Shown: positions 43,430 through 52,686, numbered from the stretch's first letter. The stretch is DNA of 64,000 nucleotides from an uncultured Emergencia sp. (GCA_904420065.1 CAJFTU010000014.1:62001-126000), one strand, 5' to 3'. Numbers and translations: made by a program. The notes: a model not told the origin generated them from the sequence alone.

Positions 43430-44593
43430 ATGAATCTGGATTTACATTTAACGACGGCATGCAACATGAAGTGCAGCTTCTGCGGCGCCTGGGAATACGG
43501 AAAAGAACCCTTCTATATTCCCTTTGAAGAGGCGGCCCGGGCTTTGGAGACGGGGCGAAGGCTGGGTTACCGGATTACGACGCTGACCGGCGGAGAACCG
43601 TCGATCCACCCCGAATACGAAAGGATTATCCAATATGCCAGGGATCTGGGTTATTGGACGGTGGTGACGACCAACGGGCTTCGCCTCACCGAACAGATGG
43701 TCGAGATCTACAGAAAATGCAGAACGCTGGTGCGGGTCAGTCTTCACACGCTGAAGCCGGAGCTGCATCAGGAGATCACCGGTGAAGACACGCTGAGCCG
43801 AATACAGGGCAATATCCGGGAGATGAGCAGGCGGGGAATCCGTCTGGGCCTGGGTTGTACCGTCTTTGACGAAAACATAGAGGAAGTGAAGTCCATGGCC
43901 AGGTTCGCCTATAAGCAGGGCGCGTCTTTTATCCGCTATACGCCCGTGGTGGGGATCAGAGGCGCCGATGAAATCCGGCTGGAGTATGATTTCTTCAGGC
44001 GGCTTGTGGGAGAGATCAGCAGAATCTGCGCAGACAACATGGATTTGCTGGAGTGGAAGGATTATCCGATCCAATACAGCCGCCAGATCGTCGATTACAT
44101 GCTGACCCGGCGCTGCGCCGGCGGCAGCGGGCAGCACATCATCTTCGACTGCCGGGGCAACGTGATCGCCTGCTCCTTCATTCCGGAGGACGCCCATCTC
44201 AGCGCCGGAAAGGAAATTCCGCAGATAGAGGATCGGTTCAAAGAGGTTTACCGAAAGGTAGACCGGCTTTTCGACCGGAACCTTGCCGAAAGGCTGAAGG
44301 GAGAGTGCGGAACGTGCGGTTCGAAAAAGAGCTGCATGGGAGGCTGCCTGACCATGAAGATTCCCCTCGGGCTCGGCCCCGACGACGAGCAGCCGGTATG
44401 TATGCGCCGCCTGATCGACGACGTGTGCAGTTCTTTTAACGAGCAGCAGCGGCGGGACCTGTTCAGTTACTGGTGCAGCGGGTATCTGCTCAAAGCCGGA
44501 AGCCGGGATGTAGAGCGGGTGTGCATTCGCCGCCTGCCTATCTGGGAAGTGAATTTCCGGTACGGAGGCAGCAGGGAAAGGAATTTGAAATAA
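43430..44593 (+). CDS. Radical SAM peptide-modifying enzyme with SPASM-like domain
   Basis: A 387-residue radical SAM protein. The [4Fe-4S] motif CNMKCSFC has its cysteines at residues 11, 15 and 18; TGGEPSIHPE is the GGE SAM-binding motif. The C-terminal region has a SPASM-type pattern, RRCAGGSGQHIIFDCRGNVIAC followed by CGTCGSKKSCMGGC, for extra iron-sulfur clusters. SPASM enzymes commonly make thioether or carbon-carbon links in peptides. Start choice is unsure: ATG 43430 gives the usual short N-terminus; the frame reaches a TTG at 43400 right after the inverted repeat. No strong ribosome binding site is seen for either. The target is presumably the 38-residue precursor. Confidence 0.88.
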   Translation: MNLDLHLTTACNMKCSFCGAWEYGKEPFYIPFEEAARALETGRRLGYRITTLTGGEPSIHPEYERIIQYARDLGYWTVVTTNGLRLTEQMVEIYRKCRTLVRVSLHTLKPELHQEITGEDTLSRIQGNIREMSRRGIRLGLGCTVFDENIEEVKSMARFAYKQGASFIRYTPVVGIRGADEIRLEYDFFRRLVGEISRICADNMDLLEWKDYPIQYSRQIVDYMLTRRCAGGSGQHIIFDCRGNVIACSFIPEDAHLSAGKEIPQIEDRFKEVYRKVDRLFDRNLAERLKGECGTCGSKKSCMGGCLTMKIPLGLGPDDEQPVCMRRLIDDVCSSFNEQQRRDLFSYWCSGYLLKAGSRDVERVCIRRLPIWEVNFRYGGSRERNLK

Positions 44594-44617
44594 AGATTTT
44601 GAGAGATTAGGTGAACG

Positions 44618-45853
44618 ATGAACATTTTACTGATACAGACAGGAACGACGAAGCTGCAGCAGGAGAAGATGGGGGAAGGCAATATGAATCGGGTCAACAT
44701 GCCCATGCTGGGCCTTCTCTACATTGCGGCTTTCACGCCCGAAGAACACCAGGTGACGGTGATCGACGAGACCAACGGTCCGGTGGAGCATTTTGAAAAG
44801 TACGATATCGTCGGCATCTCCGGTATGACGATGCACGCCAACCGGATGTACGCTCTTGCCGACGAGTATAGAAAGATAGGATGCCATGTGGTGCTGGGCG
44901 GCGTTCACGTCAGCTTTATGACAGAAGAAGCTTTGCAGCACTGCGACACGGTAATGGTGAAAGAAGGCGAACTGTCCTGGCAGGAATTTTTAAGAGATTT
45001 TGAAGAAGGACGGCCGAAACGGATCTATCAGCCCAAGGGTGTTTTTGATCTGTGCCGGCTGCCCAAACCGGACCTTTCTCTCGTGGACGGTCCGGCCTAT
45101 AAGGCGCCGAGGGGGACGCTGAACTCGATCGTGGCGACGAGAGGATGTCCCAACCACTGCGCCTTTTGTTGTGTCCGCAAGCTGTTTGACGGTCCCTTCC
45201 GCATCCGCACGGCAGACAGCATCGTCGAAGAGATCGCCGGTTTCGATGAGAATATCATCATCTTTCAGGACGATAACATCGTCGGCAATTTTGCTTTTGC
45301 CAAAGAGCTGTTTACGCGGATGATTCCCATGAAGCGGCTGTGGGGCGCTCAGGGCAGCATCAATGTGGCGGCCAACCGGGAGCTGCTGGATCTGATGGCG
45401 GACAGCGGGTGCCGGACTCTCTTCGTCGGCTTTGAAAGTGTCAACAGGAAAAACCTGGCCGCTATGGGAAAATCGGGGGTAAACCGGGTGGAAGAATACG
45501 AAGAAAACATCAAGCGGCTTCACGATAAGGGCATACGCATCTTCGGTTCCTTTATCGTCGGACTGGACGACGATGAGGAGAGCGTATTCGACGATATCTA
45601 CGAATTCTGCTGCAGAAACAAAATCGACTTTCCCATCGTCAACTGCCTGACGCCGTTTCCGGGGACGGAGACCTACAGTCAGCTGCAGGCAGAAGGAAGG
45701 ATTATCGACAGGGACTGGAGCAAATACAACCTGACCAACGTGGTGATCCGGCCGAAAAACATGGAGCCGGATAAACTGCAGTTCCAGTATAACATGTTGG
45801 TTCACTACCTCAACAAGATGACTTACGCCAATATGCAGAAGCTTCACGGATAG
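44618..45853 (+). CDS. Cobalamin-binding radical SAM enzyme (B12-rSAM)
   Basis: A 411-residue protein with an N-terminal B12-binding-like Rossmann domain (about 1-140; MPMLGLLYIAAFTPEEHQVTVID, VGISGMTMHANR, VVLGGVHVSFM) and a radical SAM domain with CPNHCAFC (Cys 177, 181, 184). Such class B enzymes often methylate unreactive carbons, as in polytheonamide or thiostrepton pathways, but other reactions are known. It is 24 bases after the first radical SAM gene. Its presence next to SagBCD-type genes suggests that the peptide is methylated or otherwise altered at carbon. Confidence 0.88.
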   Translation: MNILLIQTGTTKLQQEKMGEGNMNRVNMPMLGLLYIAAFTPEEHQVTVIDETNGPVEHFEKYDIVGISGMTMHANRMYALADEYRKIGCHVVLGGVHVSFMTEEALQHCDTVMVKEGELSWQEFLRDFEEGRPKRIYQPKGVFDLCRLPKPDLSLVDGPAYKAPRGTLNSIVATRGCPNHCAFCCVRKLFDGPFRIRTADSIVEEIAGFDENIIIFQDDNIVGNFAFAKELFTRMIPMKRLWGAQGSINVAANRELLDLMADSGCRTLFVGFESVNRKNLAAMGKSGVNRVEEYEENIKRLHDKGIRIFGSFIVGLDDDEESVFDDIYEFCCRNKIDFPIVNCLTPFPGTETYSQLQAEGRIIDRDWSKYNLTNVVIRPKNMEPDKLQFQYNMLVHYLNKMTYANMQKLHG

Positions 45854-45866
45854 GGAGGAGAGAGAT

Positions 45867-46769
45867 TTGGAAATTCAAGTAAAAGATATCGCAAAGTCCT
45901 ACGGGGGACTGAAAGCGGTGGATCGGATCACCTTTGATATAAACCGGGGAGAGGTTTACGGAATTATCGGCCCAAACGGCGCGGGCAAGACGACCCTGAT
46001 GGAAATCATGCTGGGCCTGCGCAGACAAGATGGGGGAACGGTAACCATCCAGGGCCTGGACAGCGCCAGGGATCACAAAAAGCTGGTATACCGCGTCGGA
46101 GCGCAGCTTCAGGAAAGCGAGCTTCCGGCCAATATCAAGGTCGGAGAAGCGGTGAAACTGCAGGCGGCCCTGTTCGGCGTGCGGACTGATATCGAGAGCA
46201 GGCTCAGAGAATTCAATCTGGAGGAAAAGGCCGGCGCCTACTGTTCCAGGCTTTCCGGAGGACAGAAACAGCGCCTGTTCATTCTGCTGTCCGTGATTCA
46301 CAACCCCGATATCGTCTTTTTCGACGAGCTTTCCACCGGACTGGATCCCGTATCCCGGCAGGAAATCTGGAACTACGTCGGCGAGCTGAGAAAGCAGGGC
46401 AAGACCATCATCGTTTCGACCCACTACATGCAGGAAGCCGAAGAGATCTGCGACCGGGTCATGTTGGTAAATGAAGGGAAAATCGTGGATATCGGCACGG
46501 CCTGTGAATTGAAGGAAAAACTGCCCTTCCACCGGGTTCTGGAATTCGAGTGCATCGGGGAAGAAGAGGAGATCCTGCAGGATCTGCAGCAGGCCTGCGG
46601 CTTTTGCGGAGCGGAAAAGCTGTCGCCGAAAAGATACCGGGTATTCATCACCGATCAGTTCAGCATCGACCGTTTTCTTGAAGCCCAAAAGGAGGCTGTG
46701 GCCGGCGTGCAGAGCCGGCAGAGCAGCTTTGAGGATTATTTCTACTACAAGGTAAAGATGAAAGGATAG
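45867..46769 (+). CDS. ABC transporter ATPase of the TOMM cluster (SagG-like)
   Basis: 300-residue ATPase: Walker A GPNGAGKTT, signature LSGGQKQRLFIL, Walker B IVFFDELSTGLDP, switch His (VSTHYMQEAEE). In Walker B the usual DEP is DEL. The start is TTG 45867, 8 bases after AGGAG. With the next gene it forms the probable exporter of the mature peptide, and may give self-protection. Confidence 0.9.
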   Translation: MEIQVKDIAKSYGGLKAVDRITFDINRGEVYGIIGPNGAGKTTLMEIMLGLRRQDGGTVTIQGLDSARDHKKLVYRVGAQLQESELPANIKVGEAVKLQAALFGVRTDIESRLREFNLEEKAGAYCSRLSGGQKQRLFILLSVIHNPDIVFFDELSTGLDPVSRQEIWNYVGELRKQGKTIIVSTHYMQEAEEICDRVMLVNEGKIVDIGTACELKEKLPFHRVLEFECIGEEEEILQDLQQACGFCGAEKLSPKRYRVFITDQFSIDRFLEAQKEAVAGVQSRQSSFEDYFYYKVKMKG

Positions 46770-46776
46770 AGCTTCT

Positions 46777-47511
46777 ATGCTGGCAATATTGAAAACCAAG
46801 TGCATACTTATGACCAGGGAATATATCGCCCTGTTTTTCTCCATCATATTCTGCCCTATGCTGCTTGTGATCTTCGGCATGGTCTACGGAAACGACCCGT
46901 CGCCGATCTTCAACGGACAGGGAACCATAGACGTGATGATTCCGTCTTTTTCCGGTCTGATCTTTGCCGGAACCGGCCTGATCAGCCTGCCGGTGGCCGT
47001 GGCTTCGAGCAGGGAACGGGGAGAACTGCGCCGTTACAAGATGACGCCTCTTTCCCCCATGGCCTTTCTGTTCAGCGATGTGATCATGTATTTTCTGATT
47101 TCCGCGGTGGGCATGGTCATCGTGCTGCTGATCGGAACGCTGGCCTACGGCTGTGATTTTACCGGAGATCCGCTGCTGTTCGTCTACGGATTTACCCTGT
47201 CGGGGCTGTCCATGTTTTCCATCGGACTGCTGATCGCCTCTCTGAGCAAAAACGCGAAGATCGCTCAGACCGTCGGCATGGTCATCGGTTTTCCCATGAT
47301 GTTTCTCTCCGGAGCGGGAACACCTGTGGAAATGCTGCCAGACAGCATCGACAAGATCGTAAAGGTGATGCCGCTGTCCTACTGCGTCTCCATGATGCGG
47401 GATATCTGGGAGGGACTTTCCTTCTCTGATCTGTCCGGAGACAGCCTGGTGCTGCTGTGCATAGCCGTCGTGTTCACCTTATTGACCGCAATTACATTCA
47501 AATGGGATTAA
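46777..47511 (+). CDS. ABC-2 permease of the TOMM cluster (SagH-like)
   Basis: 244 residues with about six hydrophobic segments; SSRERGELRRYKMTPLSPMAFLFSDV is the typical ABC-2 loop. It lies 7 bases after the ATPase. The streptolysin S operon has two permeases (SagH and SagI); here only one is found. Confidence 0.87.
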   Translation: MLAILKTKCILMTREYIALFFSIIFCPMLLVIFGMVYGNDPSPIFNGQGTIDVMIPSFSGLIFAGTGLISLPVAVASSRERGELRRYKMTPLSPMAFLFSDVIMYFLISAVGMVIVLLIGTLAYGCDFTGDPLLFVYGFTLSGLSMFSIGLLIASLSKNAKIAQTVGMVIGFPMMFLSGAGTPVEMLPDSIDKIVKVMPLSYCVSMMRDIWEGLSFSDLSGDSLVLLCIAVVFTLLTAITFKWD

Positions 47512-47538
47512 TGCTATAAAACAAGGAGTAAAGCGAAA

Positions 47539-48537
47539 ATGAAACAAGGAAAAAAGAAGATGAAGGCAGAGACCTTCAATCAGCAGGAAAAAGGGATCGT
47601 CTGGATGATGGTCGATACCGCGGCCAACATGCCGGTCACCATCTACTCCGAGTCTCTCGGCGTCAAGGCGCCGGAGGCCTGCTATCGAAGCGCGGTATGG
47701 GCGCAGGATTCCACCAGGCTGATCGGAGAGGAGTATCTGCTCAACGCCAAGCGCAGCTCCCTCGAGATGGGGATGCCGATGGGTGTTTTCCACTACTCGT
47801 CTTCCATCGGTGTGAAGGGCTGCCTCAGCAACCGCATACTGAAGGAAGAGAATGCGGAGGAGCACGGAGAAACGATCAAACTGCCCAAGTACCTGCCGCT
47901 GAAGGAATCCCTCGGCAGCGTAATCCGATCGAGGCGGAGCGTTCGGGAGATGGGGAAGACCCCGCTGACCATGGAGCAGCTCTCTTCTCTGCTGTACTAC
48001 GGAGACGGGCCGAGCGGCAGGTTTGACTTCAACACCTTTAACAATATGCCGCCTACGGCCACGCTGGGAGAAGAGTACATCGGCACAGTGCGGTGCAGTC
48101 CGTCCGGGGGCGGTCTCTATCCCATCACGCTGTACTTCGTCGCGTTCAACGTAAAGGGGTTGGAACGGGGAGTGTACACCTATCTTCCGCTGACCCATTC
48201 CATACAGCTGATCAGAAAACTAAGCGAAAGGGATCTGGAAGACTACAATCGAATTTCCAACTTCGGCATCAATATCGAAAACGATACGCTGGGTATCGCC
48301 GTATACTATGTCTATTCTCTTTACGACAATTCGAGGAAATACGGAGATATGGCCATGCAGTTCGCCTACATTGAAGCCGGAGAGATTGCGGAAAATATCC
48401 AGCTGACGGCAGCAGGCCTCAATTTGGCGGCTACGGATATCGGCGGCTACGAGAAGGGACTGACCGAAGACTTCCTGGGTCTGGACGGCCTGACCAGGCA
48501 CATTGTTCACCTGACGCTGATCGGTACGAAGAAATAA
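47539..48537 (+). CDS. SagB-type FMN-dependent azoline dehydrogenase
   Basis: 332 residues of the SagB/ThcOx nitroreductase-like family. Features: SLGSVIRSRRSVREMGKTPLTMEQLSSLLYYGDG (the FMN-binding nitroreductase start), SPSGGGLYPITLYFVAFNVKGLERGVYTYLP (the usual SagB core), and an AAGLNLAATDIGGY C-terminal segment. It oxidises thiazolines and oxazolines to thiazoles and oxazoles. AAGGAG lies 10 bases upstream of the ATG. Confidence 0.93.
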   Translation: MKQGKKKMKAETFNQQEKGIVWMMVDTAANMPVTIYSESLGVKAPEACYRSAVWAQDSTRLIGEEYLLNAKRSSLEMGMPMGVFHYSSSIGVKGCLSNRILKEENAEEHGETIKLPKYLPLKESLGSVIRSRRSVREMGKTPLTMEQLSSLLYYGDGPSGRFDFNTFNNMPPTATLGEEYIGTVRCSPSGGGLYPITLYFVAFNVKGLERGVYTYLPLTHSIQLIRKLSERDLEDYNRISNFGINIENDTLGIAVYYVYSLYDNSRKYGDMAMQFAYIEAGEIAENIQLTAAGLNLAATDIGGYEKGLTEDFLGLDGLTRHIVHLTLIGTKK

Positions 48538-48553
48538 AAGAAAGGACACAAAG

Positions 48554-49657
48554 ATGAAAATAGCAAATCAATACAGACTGGGCGAAAGCACAGAGATCTT
48601 TTACAACGGACAGGAAGAAGTTGTCTTCCGTAAAGGCGTCTGGAACTACGAAGAAGCGGTTCTGGATATTTCTCAGTTTGACGACGACACTGGGGAAGCG
48701 ATTCTCGCCGTCTTCCGCGAGATCTCAGAAGGCAAAGCGGTGAGCACGGACGATCTGTTCTCCCGCTTTAAAATCGACAGCGGTGAAGTGGACCGGTTCC
48801 TCTCCGTCCTCGAAGAACTGACCGAGCAGGGCTATCTGTCCGACGGAAAAGAAGACCGGACAAAGCAGCTGATCACCCATCTGATCGGAGGCACGGCGTC
48901 TACCGGCCTTTCCGGGAATATCGCGGACTTTGCCAACACCATGCTGATCTGCGATTCCAAACCGGTGGAACAGCAGATGAAGGCCATGGCGGAGCAGATT
49001 TCCCTCCACATGGACGTGCTCTCCGAGGAAGATCTGCGCCAGATAGCCGAAGCGGATCTGACCGGAAAGCTGGATGCCCTTTCCACGGAGAGTCAGTATG
49101 AAAAGCTGACGCCGCTGTTCGCCCAGTGCAGCAGCGTGCTGATCTGCATGGAACGGCCTCACATCAGGCTGCTGCGCAACGTAAACCGGATTCTCCTCCG
49201 GATGTCCATTCCTTTTGTGGTGTGCCTGCTGGACGGACCGTTCCTCAGCGTGATGACCATCAAGGGATATGAAACCGGCTGTTTCGAATGCTACGAGACC
49301 AGAGTGATGGCAAGACTGGAATCCATGGCGGCTTACCGCAGCTATGTGGAAAACTCCTCGGGACACCTGAGAAAAAGTGATCAGACGTCGCTGGCTCCTA
49401 TTTTATCCATGATTTCCTCTCTGGGACTCTTCGAGGCCTTCCTGATCAATTCCATTCACAAGGCCAAGCTGGCGGGCAGAGTGTTCAACATCTATCTGCC
49501 GCTGCTTGAGGTACAGGTTCAGGATCTGCTGCGGGTGCCGTTCTGCAGCGCGTGCGGCCATATCGCCAAAGCCCAGTATGAGGAAATGTATACCTCGTCG
49601 GAAGAAATTGTGGAAAAACTGATTGAGCGGGTGGAAATCTCACCTGACGGAGAATAG
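48554..49657 (+). CDS. SagC-type leader-binding partner of the YcaO cyclodehydratase
   Basis: 367 residues of the ocin/ThiF-like cyclodehydratase family. The N-terminal part is a winged-helix-like peptide-binding region (about 1-95). The C-terminal part has an E1-like fold whose structural zinc site is seen as CFEC (about 236-239) and CSAC (about 333-336). This protein usually binds the leader of the precursor and presents the core to the YcaO enzyme. It is 16 bases after the SagB gene. Confidence 0.87.
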   Translation: MKIANQYRLGESTEIFYNGQEEVVFRKGVWNYEEAVLDISQFDDDTGEAILAVFREISEGKAVSTDDLFSRFKIDSGEVDRFLSVLEELTEQGYLSDGKEDRTKQLITHLIGGTASTGLSGNIADFANTMLICDSKPVEQQMKAMAEQISLHMDVLSEEDLRQIAEADLTGKLDALSTESQYEKLTPLFAQCSSVLICMERPHIRLLRNVNRILLRMSIPFVVCLLDGPFLSVMTIKGYETGCFECYETRVMARLESMAAYRSYVENSSGHLRKSDQTSLAPILSMISSLGLFEAFLINSIHKAKLAGRVFNIYLPLLEVQVQDLLRVPFCSACGHIAKAQYEEMYTSSEEIVEKLIERVEISPDGE

Positions 49658-49668
49658 GAGTGAAGACC

Positions 49669-51006
49669 ATGCTGAATTACTATCCCAGCCATGTGCACAT
49701 AAGGAACAACTACCGCAGAATCGGCGGGCAGCATGCGGGAATTGTGGAATCCCAGCTCCTGCTGTGCAATCGCCAGCCATCTGCGCCAAAGCTGGCCATC
49801 TGCGCCAACCAGATGCCTCACTACGAGCAGATCCTGGTTTCCGACCAGGCGAAGATCAACTATCACCTGTCCGGCTACGGCATCTATCGCGAAGAGGCGA
49901 TGACCAAACTGTACGGCGAAAGCGTAGAGCGGTACGCTCTGCTGGCCGCGTCGGGAATGTGGCAGGACAAGGTGATCTATCACACCTACAATGAAATGGC
50001 GCAGATGTACGACATGCTGCCGTGGGAATACATCAAAATCTTCAGCGACGAGGATTATGAAGAACTGTCCGCAAAGACGAACATCCGCAATATCACAGAG
50101 GACGACGTGATCGGCTGGCTGGAATGCCCGTCGCTGATCGAACCGGAAAAGAAATGCTTCATCCCGATGCAGTGCCTGTTTATCGGCTATCACGTCAGAG
50201 AGGATCTGGGGGAGAAGATCTTCGTTCCCAGCTTTTCCAAGGGATCCGCAGCCCACGTGAGCATTTTTAAAGCGCTGGAAAGTGCTGTCATGGAGGCGGT
50301 GGAAGCCGACGCCTTTATGCTGAACTGGTACACGGATTCCCGGGGCAGAAAGCTGAACGGCGACAGTCTGGAGCTGCTCAGACTGGAAGAGAATATCCTC
50401 GGCGGTACGGATTACGCTCTGGAGCTTTACGACTTTTCCATGGAAGGTCTCCCGGGCAGCGTCATCGCCGCCCAGCTGACCAATCAGCGGGGCAAGGCGC
50501 CGTATATTCTGATGGGCTGCTCGGCCAGTCTGGATCCGGTGAGAGCCGCTTACCGGGCCCTTTCGGAGGCGGCGACGATTCACTATCTGGCGGCCAACGG
50601 CCCGATGATGAGTCCGACCGATTTCCTCAGCAGCGGAAAGGACAGCTTTCTCAATCTGGACAGCAACGTGGCCTACTGGACGAAAGCGGAAAATCAGGAA
50701 AAGAAGGCGGAGATCCTGAAGACCATCTTCCGGGAGCAGGCAAATCTGAGCGGCATAGAGGACGAGAGCCGGGGAAATGAAAGGGACAATCTGGAGCACA
50801 TTCTATCCAGGCTGAAGAAAATCTCCAAATACGCGGTGTACCTGGATATCACGCCACCGGAGGTCATCGGCACCGGACTGAAAGTGATGCGTGTATTTAT
50901 TCCGGAACTGGTTCAGCTGTCCTATCCGGGCTTCCCTTATTCGAGACATCCGCGGGTTCTGGAATTCGGAGGAATCACCAATGCCTTTCCACATCCAATG
51001 CCTTAA
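49669..51006 (+). CDS. YcaO cyclodehydratase (SagD-type)
   Basis: 445 residues. YcaO enzymes use ATP to cyclise Cys, Ser and Thr side chains onto the peptide backbone. Visible features are GESVERYALLAA (nucleotide- and metal-binding Glu residues), the ALESAVMEAVEADAF motif, RALSEAATIHYL, and a C-terminal proline tail FPHPMP, which fits the PxPxP end typical of TOMM YcaO proteins. I chose ATG 49669, 8 bases after AGGAG; GTG 49660 touches that site. The end overlaps the next gene by 26 bases. Confidence 0.93.
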   Translation: MLNYYPSHVHIRNNYRRIGGQHAGIVESQLLLCNRQPSAPKLAICANQMPHYEQILVSDQAKINYHLSGYGIYREEAMTKLYGESVERYALLAASGMWQDKVIYHTYNEMAQMYDMLPWEYIKIFSDEDYEELSAKTNIRNITEDDVIGWLECPSLIEPEKKCFIPMQCLFIGYHVREDLGEKIFVPSFSKGSAAHVSIFKALESAVMEAVEADAFMLNWYTDSRGRKLNGDSLELLRLEENILGGTDYALELYDFSMEGLPGSVIAAQLTNQRGKAPYILMGCSASLDPVRAAYRALSEAATIHYLAANGPMMSPTDFLSSGKDSFLNLDSNVAYWTKAENQEKKAEILKTIFREQANLSGIEDESRGNERDNLEHILSRLKKISKYAVYLDITPPEVIGTGLKVMRVFIPELVQLSYPGFPYSRHPRVLEFGGITNAFPHPMP

Positions 51007-51667
51007 GGAGCTGCTGTTCCTATGCGTGATCGTTTTTCCTTCGGCCTATATCTTTTTTCTGAAGCCGTTTGTCCTTCCCAAAGGGGACCGGCTTCTTGCC
51101 GAAAATCTGTCCACGGTGATCGTTTACGGTGCGCTGACGGCCTTCGGCGTGCTGACCGGTTCTGCGGGAGAGGCTGCGCCTTTGCCGGGCGCGATACTCT
51201 TTGTCCTTGCTGCGGCTCTGGGCATTGCCAACGTGGGTATGGAATACGTTGAAGCCGCCCTTCCCATTCTGAAGCGAAATGGTTCTCTGCCCCGTCTTCG
51301 GCCGGCCTCGATCTACAAGGGAACCTTCAGCCCGGTAAAGTTCCTTTCTATCATCGCTGCGGCCGCAGCGGAGGAACTGGTCTTTCGTCAGTTTATGATC
51401 GGCGGCATACTGAATGCCCTCCACGCGCCTCTGTGGCTTGCGGTGCTGCTCAGCAGCTTCTTCTACGCGCTGAACCACGTGTACTTCGGCCGGTTTGCCG
51501 TGCTGCAGAAAATGACTTCGGGTCTGGTATTTTCCCTGCTCTACGTCTGCAGCGGAGGAAGCGTTGCGGTGAGCGCTCTGTGTCACATCTGCCAGAACCT
51601 GTTTCTCTACTTCTATTCTCTGGACAGAGGAAAACCCGCGGCGCAAAGAAAGGAGGCGGCGTCATGA
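50981..51667 (+). CDS. CPBP-family membrane protease (SagE-like)
   Basis: 228 residues with about seven hydrophobic segments and the full set of CPBP (Abi, Rce1-like) motifs: EELVFRQ (EExxxR), FFYALNH (FxxxH) and CHICQNLF (His-containing third motif). In streptolysin S operons SagE is thought to cleave the leader, probably after GG, and to confer immunity. GGAGG lies 8 bases before ATG 50981, inside the YcaO gene. Confidence 0.87.
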   Translation: MPFHIQCLKELLFLCVIVFPSAYIFFLKPFVLPKGDRLLAENLSTVIVYGALTAFGVLTGSAGEAAPLPGAILFVLAAALGIANVGMEYVEAALPILKRNGSLPRLRPASIYKGTFSPVKFLSIIAAAAAEELVFRQFMIGGILNALHAPLWLAVLLSSFFYALNHVYFGRFAVLQKMTSGLVFSLLYVCSGGSVAVSALCHICQNLFLYFYSLDRGKPAAQRKEAAS

Positions 51668-52389
51668 CAGAACTTGCTGTTGCTGTGGCAGCTATGCTGA
51701 TCTGCTCGGCGGTCATGGGACGCATCCTTTTCTGGATCGACAATACCCGCATGACGGACAGAATTACTCGCAAGCTGATGGATTACCTTTCCTGGGACTA
51801 CGAAGAGATCAAGGCATCGGCAGTGGGCGTATGGTACTATCTCACTCCGGCGGCCTTCATCGCCGTATTCTGCATAGTCTTTGATCACAATATTTTCGCC
51901 TATCTGCGGATCGATCTGCAGGATCTGGGATACATTCCGGTGACGATTCTGGCGGAGATGAGTGTGGTAACCATGGTGTCCGGTTCGCTGACTCTGGTCT
52001 CCGACCGGGTGGACTGGACGGCGGATATCGGCAATATCAGTTGGATCAGTTCCATACAGAAGAGGAACAAGGCGGTCGCGCCGCTGGTTCCTCTGCTCGG
52101 AGCTCTGGTGGAAGAGTGCTTTTTCCGGGGAACCCTGTTTCTGATCCTGTATCTTCACTTTGAGCAGCTGGGCTTTTGGGGCGCGGCGCTGATCTCCGGC
52201 GCCCTGTTTGCGCTGGAACAGGCTCTCTTTACCAGCAGAGGCAGCCAGTGTTACAGCATGATACTGGGATCTCTGGGCATTTCCTTTGTGGCCTGCGCTT
52301 CCGTGGCGTATACGGGCAGTTTTCTGCCCTGCCTGTTGGCCCACGAGTGTTTTCTGGTATTTTACTTTGGAAAATTCAAATACTATTAA
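51664..52389 (+). CDS. Second CPBP-family membrane protein, motif 2 degenerate
   Basis: 241 residues with about seven hydrophobic segments. It has EECFFRG (EExxxR) and LLAHECFLVF (third-motif His), but the second motif reads FALEQ instead of FxxxH, so catalysis is doubtful. It may be an immunity protein or a partner of the first CPBP protein. AAGGAGG lies 10 bases upstream, and the start overlaps the previous stop (ATGA). Confidence 0.75.
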   Translation: MTELAVAVAAMLICSAVMGRILFWIDNTRMTDRITRKLMDYLSWDYEEIKASAVGVWYYLTPAAFIAVFCIVFDHNIFAYLRIDLQDLGYIPVTILAEMSVVTMVSGSLTLVSDRVDWTADIGNISWISSIQKRNKAVAPLVPLLGALVEECFFRGTLFLILYLHFEQLGFWGAALISGALFALEQALFTSRGSQCYSMILGSLGISFVACASVAYTGSFLPCLLAHECFLVFYFGKFKYY

Positions 52390-52403
52390 AAAAGGAGAGT
52401 ATG

Positions 52404-52574
52404 ATGAAGTATATTGCGAGAGTAATTGAATACAGTCCGCGGGCGCAGGAGCTGTGTCAGCGAATTGAAGAGGCCGCCAATCTGGCCTGGGAGAAAGAAG
52501 GATTGCGGCTGGTGACCTTCTCTGTCACCGGCAGCGCTAAAGCGGTGGCCGTGTTCGCGGCAGAAGAAAAGTAA
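52404..52574 (+). CDS. Small 56-residue protein at the end of the TOMM operon
   Basis: AAAGGAG (52391-52397) precedes ATG 52404 by 6 bases. The peptide starts MKYIARVIEYSPRAQELC and ends FSVTGSAKAVAVFAAEEK. It has one helix-like stretch and a beta-like tail, as in DUF4177-type small proteins, but this likeness is weak. There is no Cys/Ser/Thr-rich core, so it is probably not a second precursor. Position 14 bases after the CPBP gene makes it part of the operon. Function unknown. Confidence 0.65.
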   Translation: MKYIARVIEYSPRAQELCQRIEEAANLAWEKEGLRLVTFSVTGSAKAVAVFAAEEK

Positions 52575-52620
52575 CGCCCCTTCTCTGTGGTTGAAAATTC
52601 CTACTATTCAAAAAGTCCTG

Positions 52621-52649
52621 TGTACAAGATAGACTCCGTGTGATATAAT
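52621..52649 (+). promoter_or_regulatory. Promoter of the EF-G-like gene
   Basis: TGTACA (52621-52626), 17 bases, perfect TATAAT (52644-52649), about 37 bases before the start codon. This separates the gene from the TOMM operon, though no terminator is evident between them. Confidence 0.65.
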
Positions 52650-52686
52650 TATGACAATCGTAATTTTAGAGTAGGAGGTCTTATTG

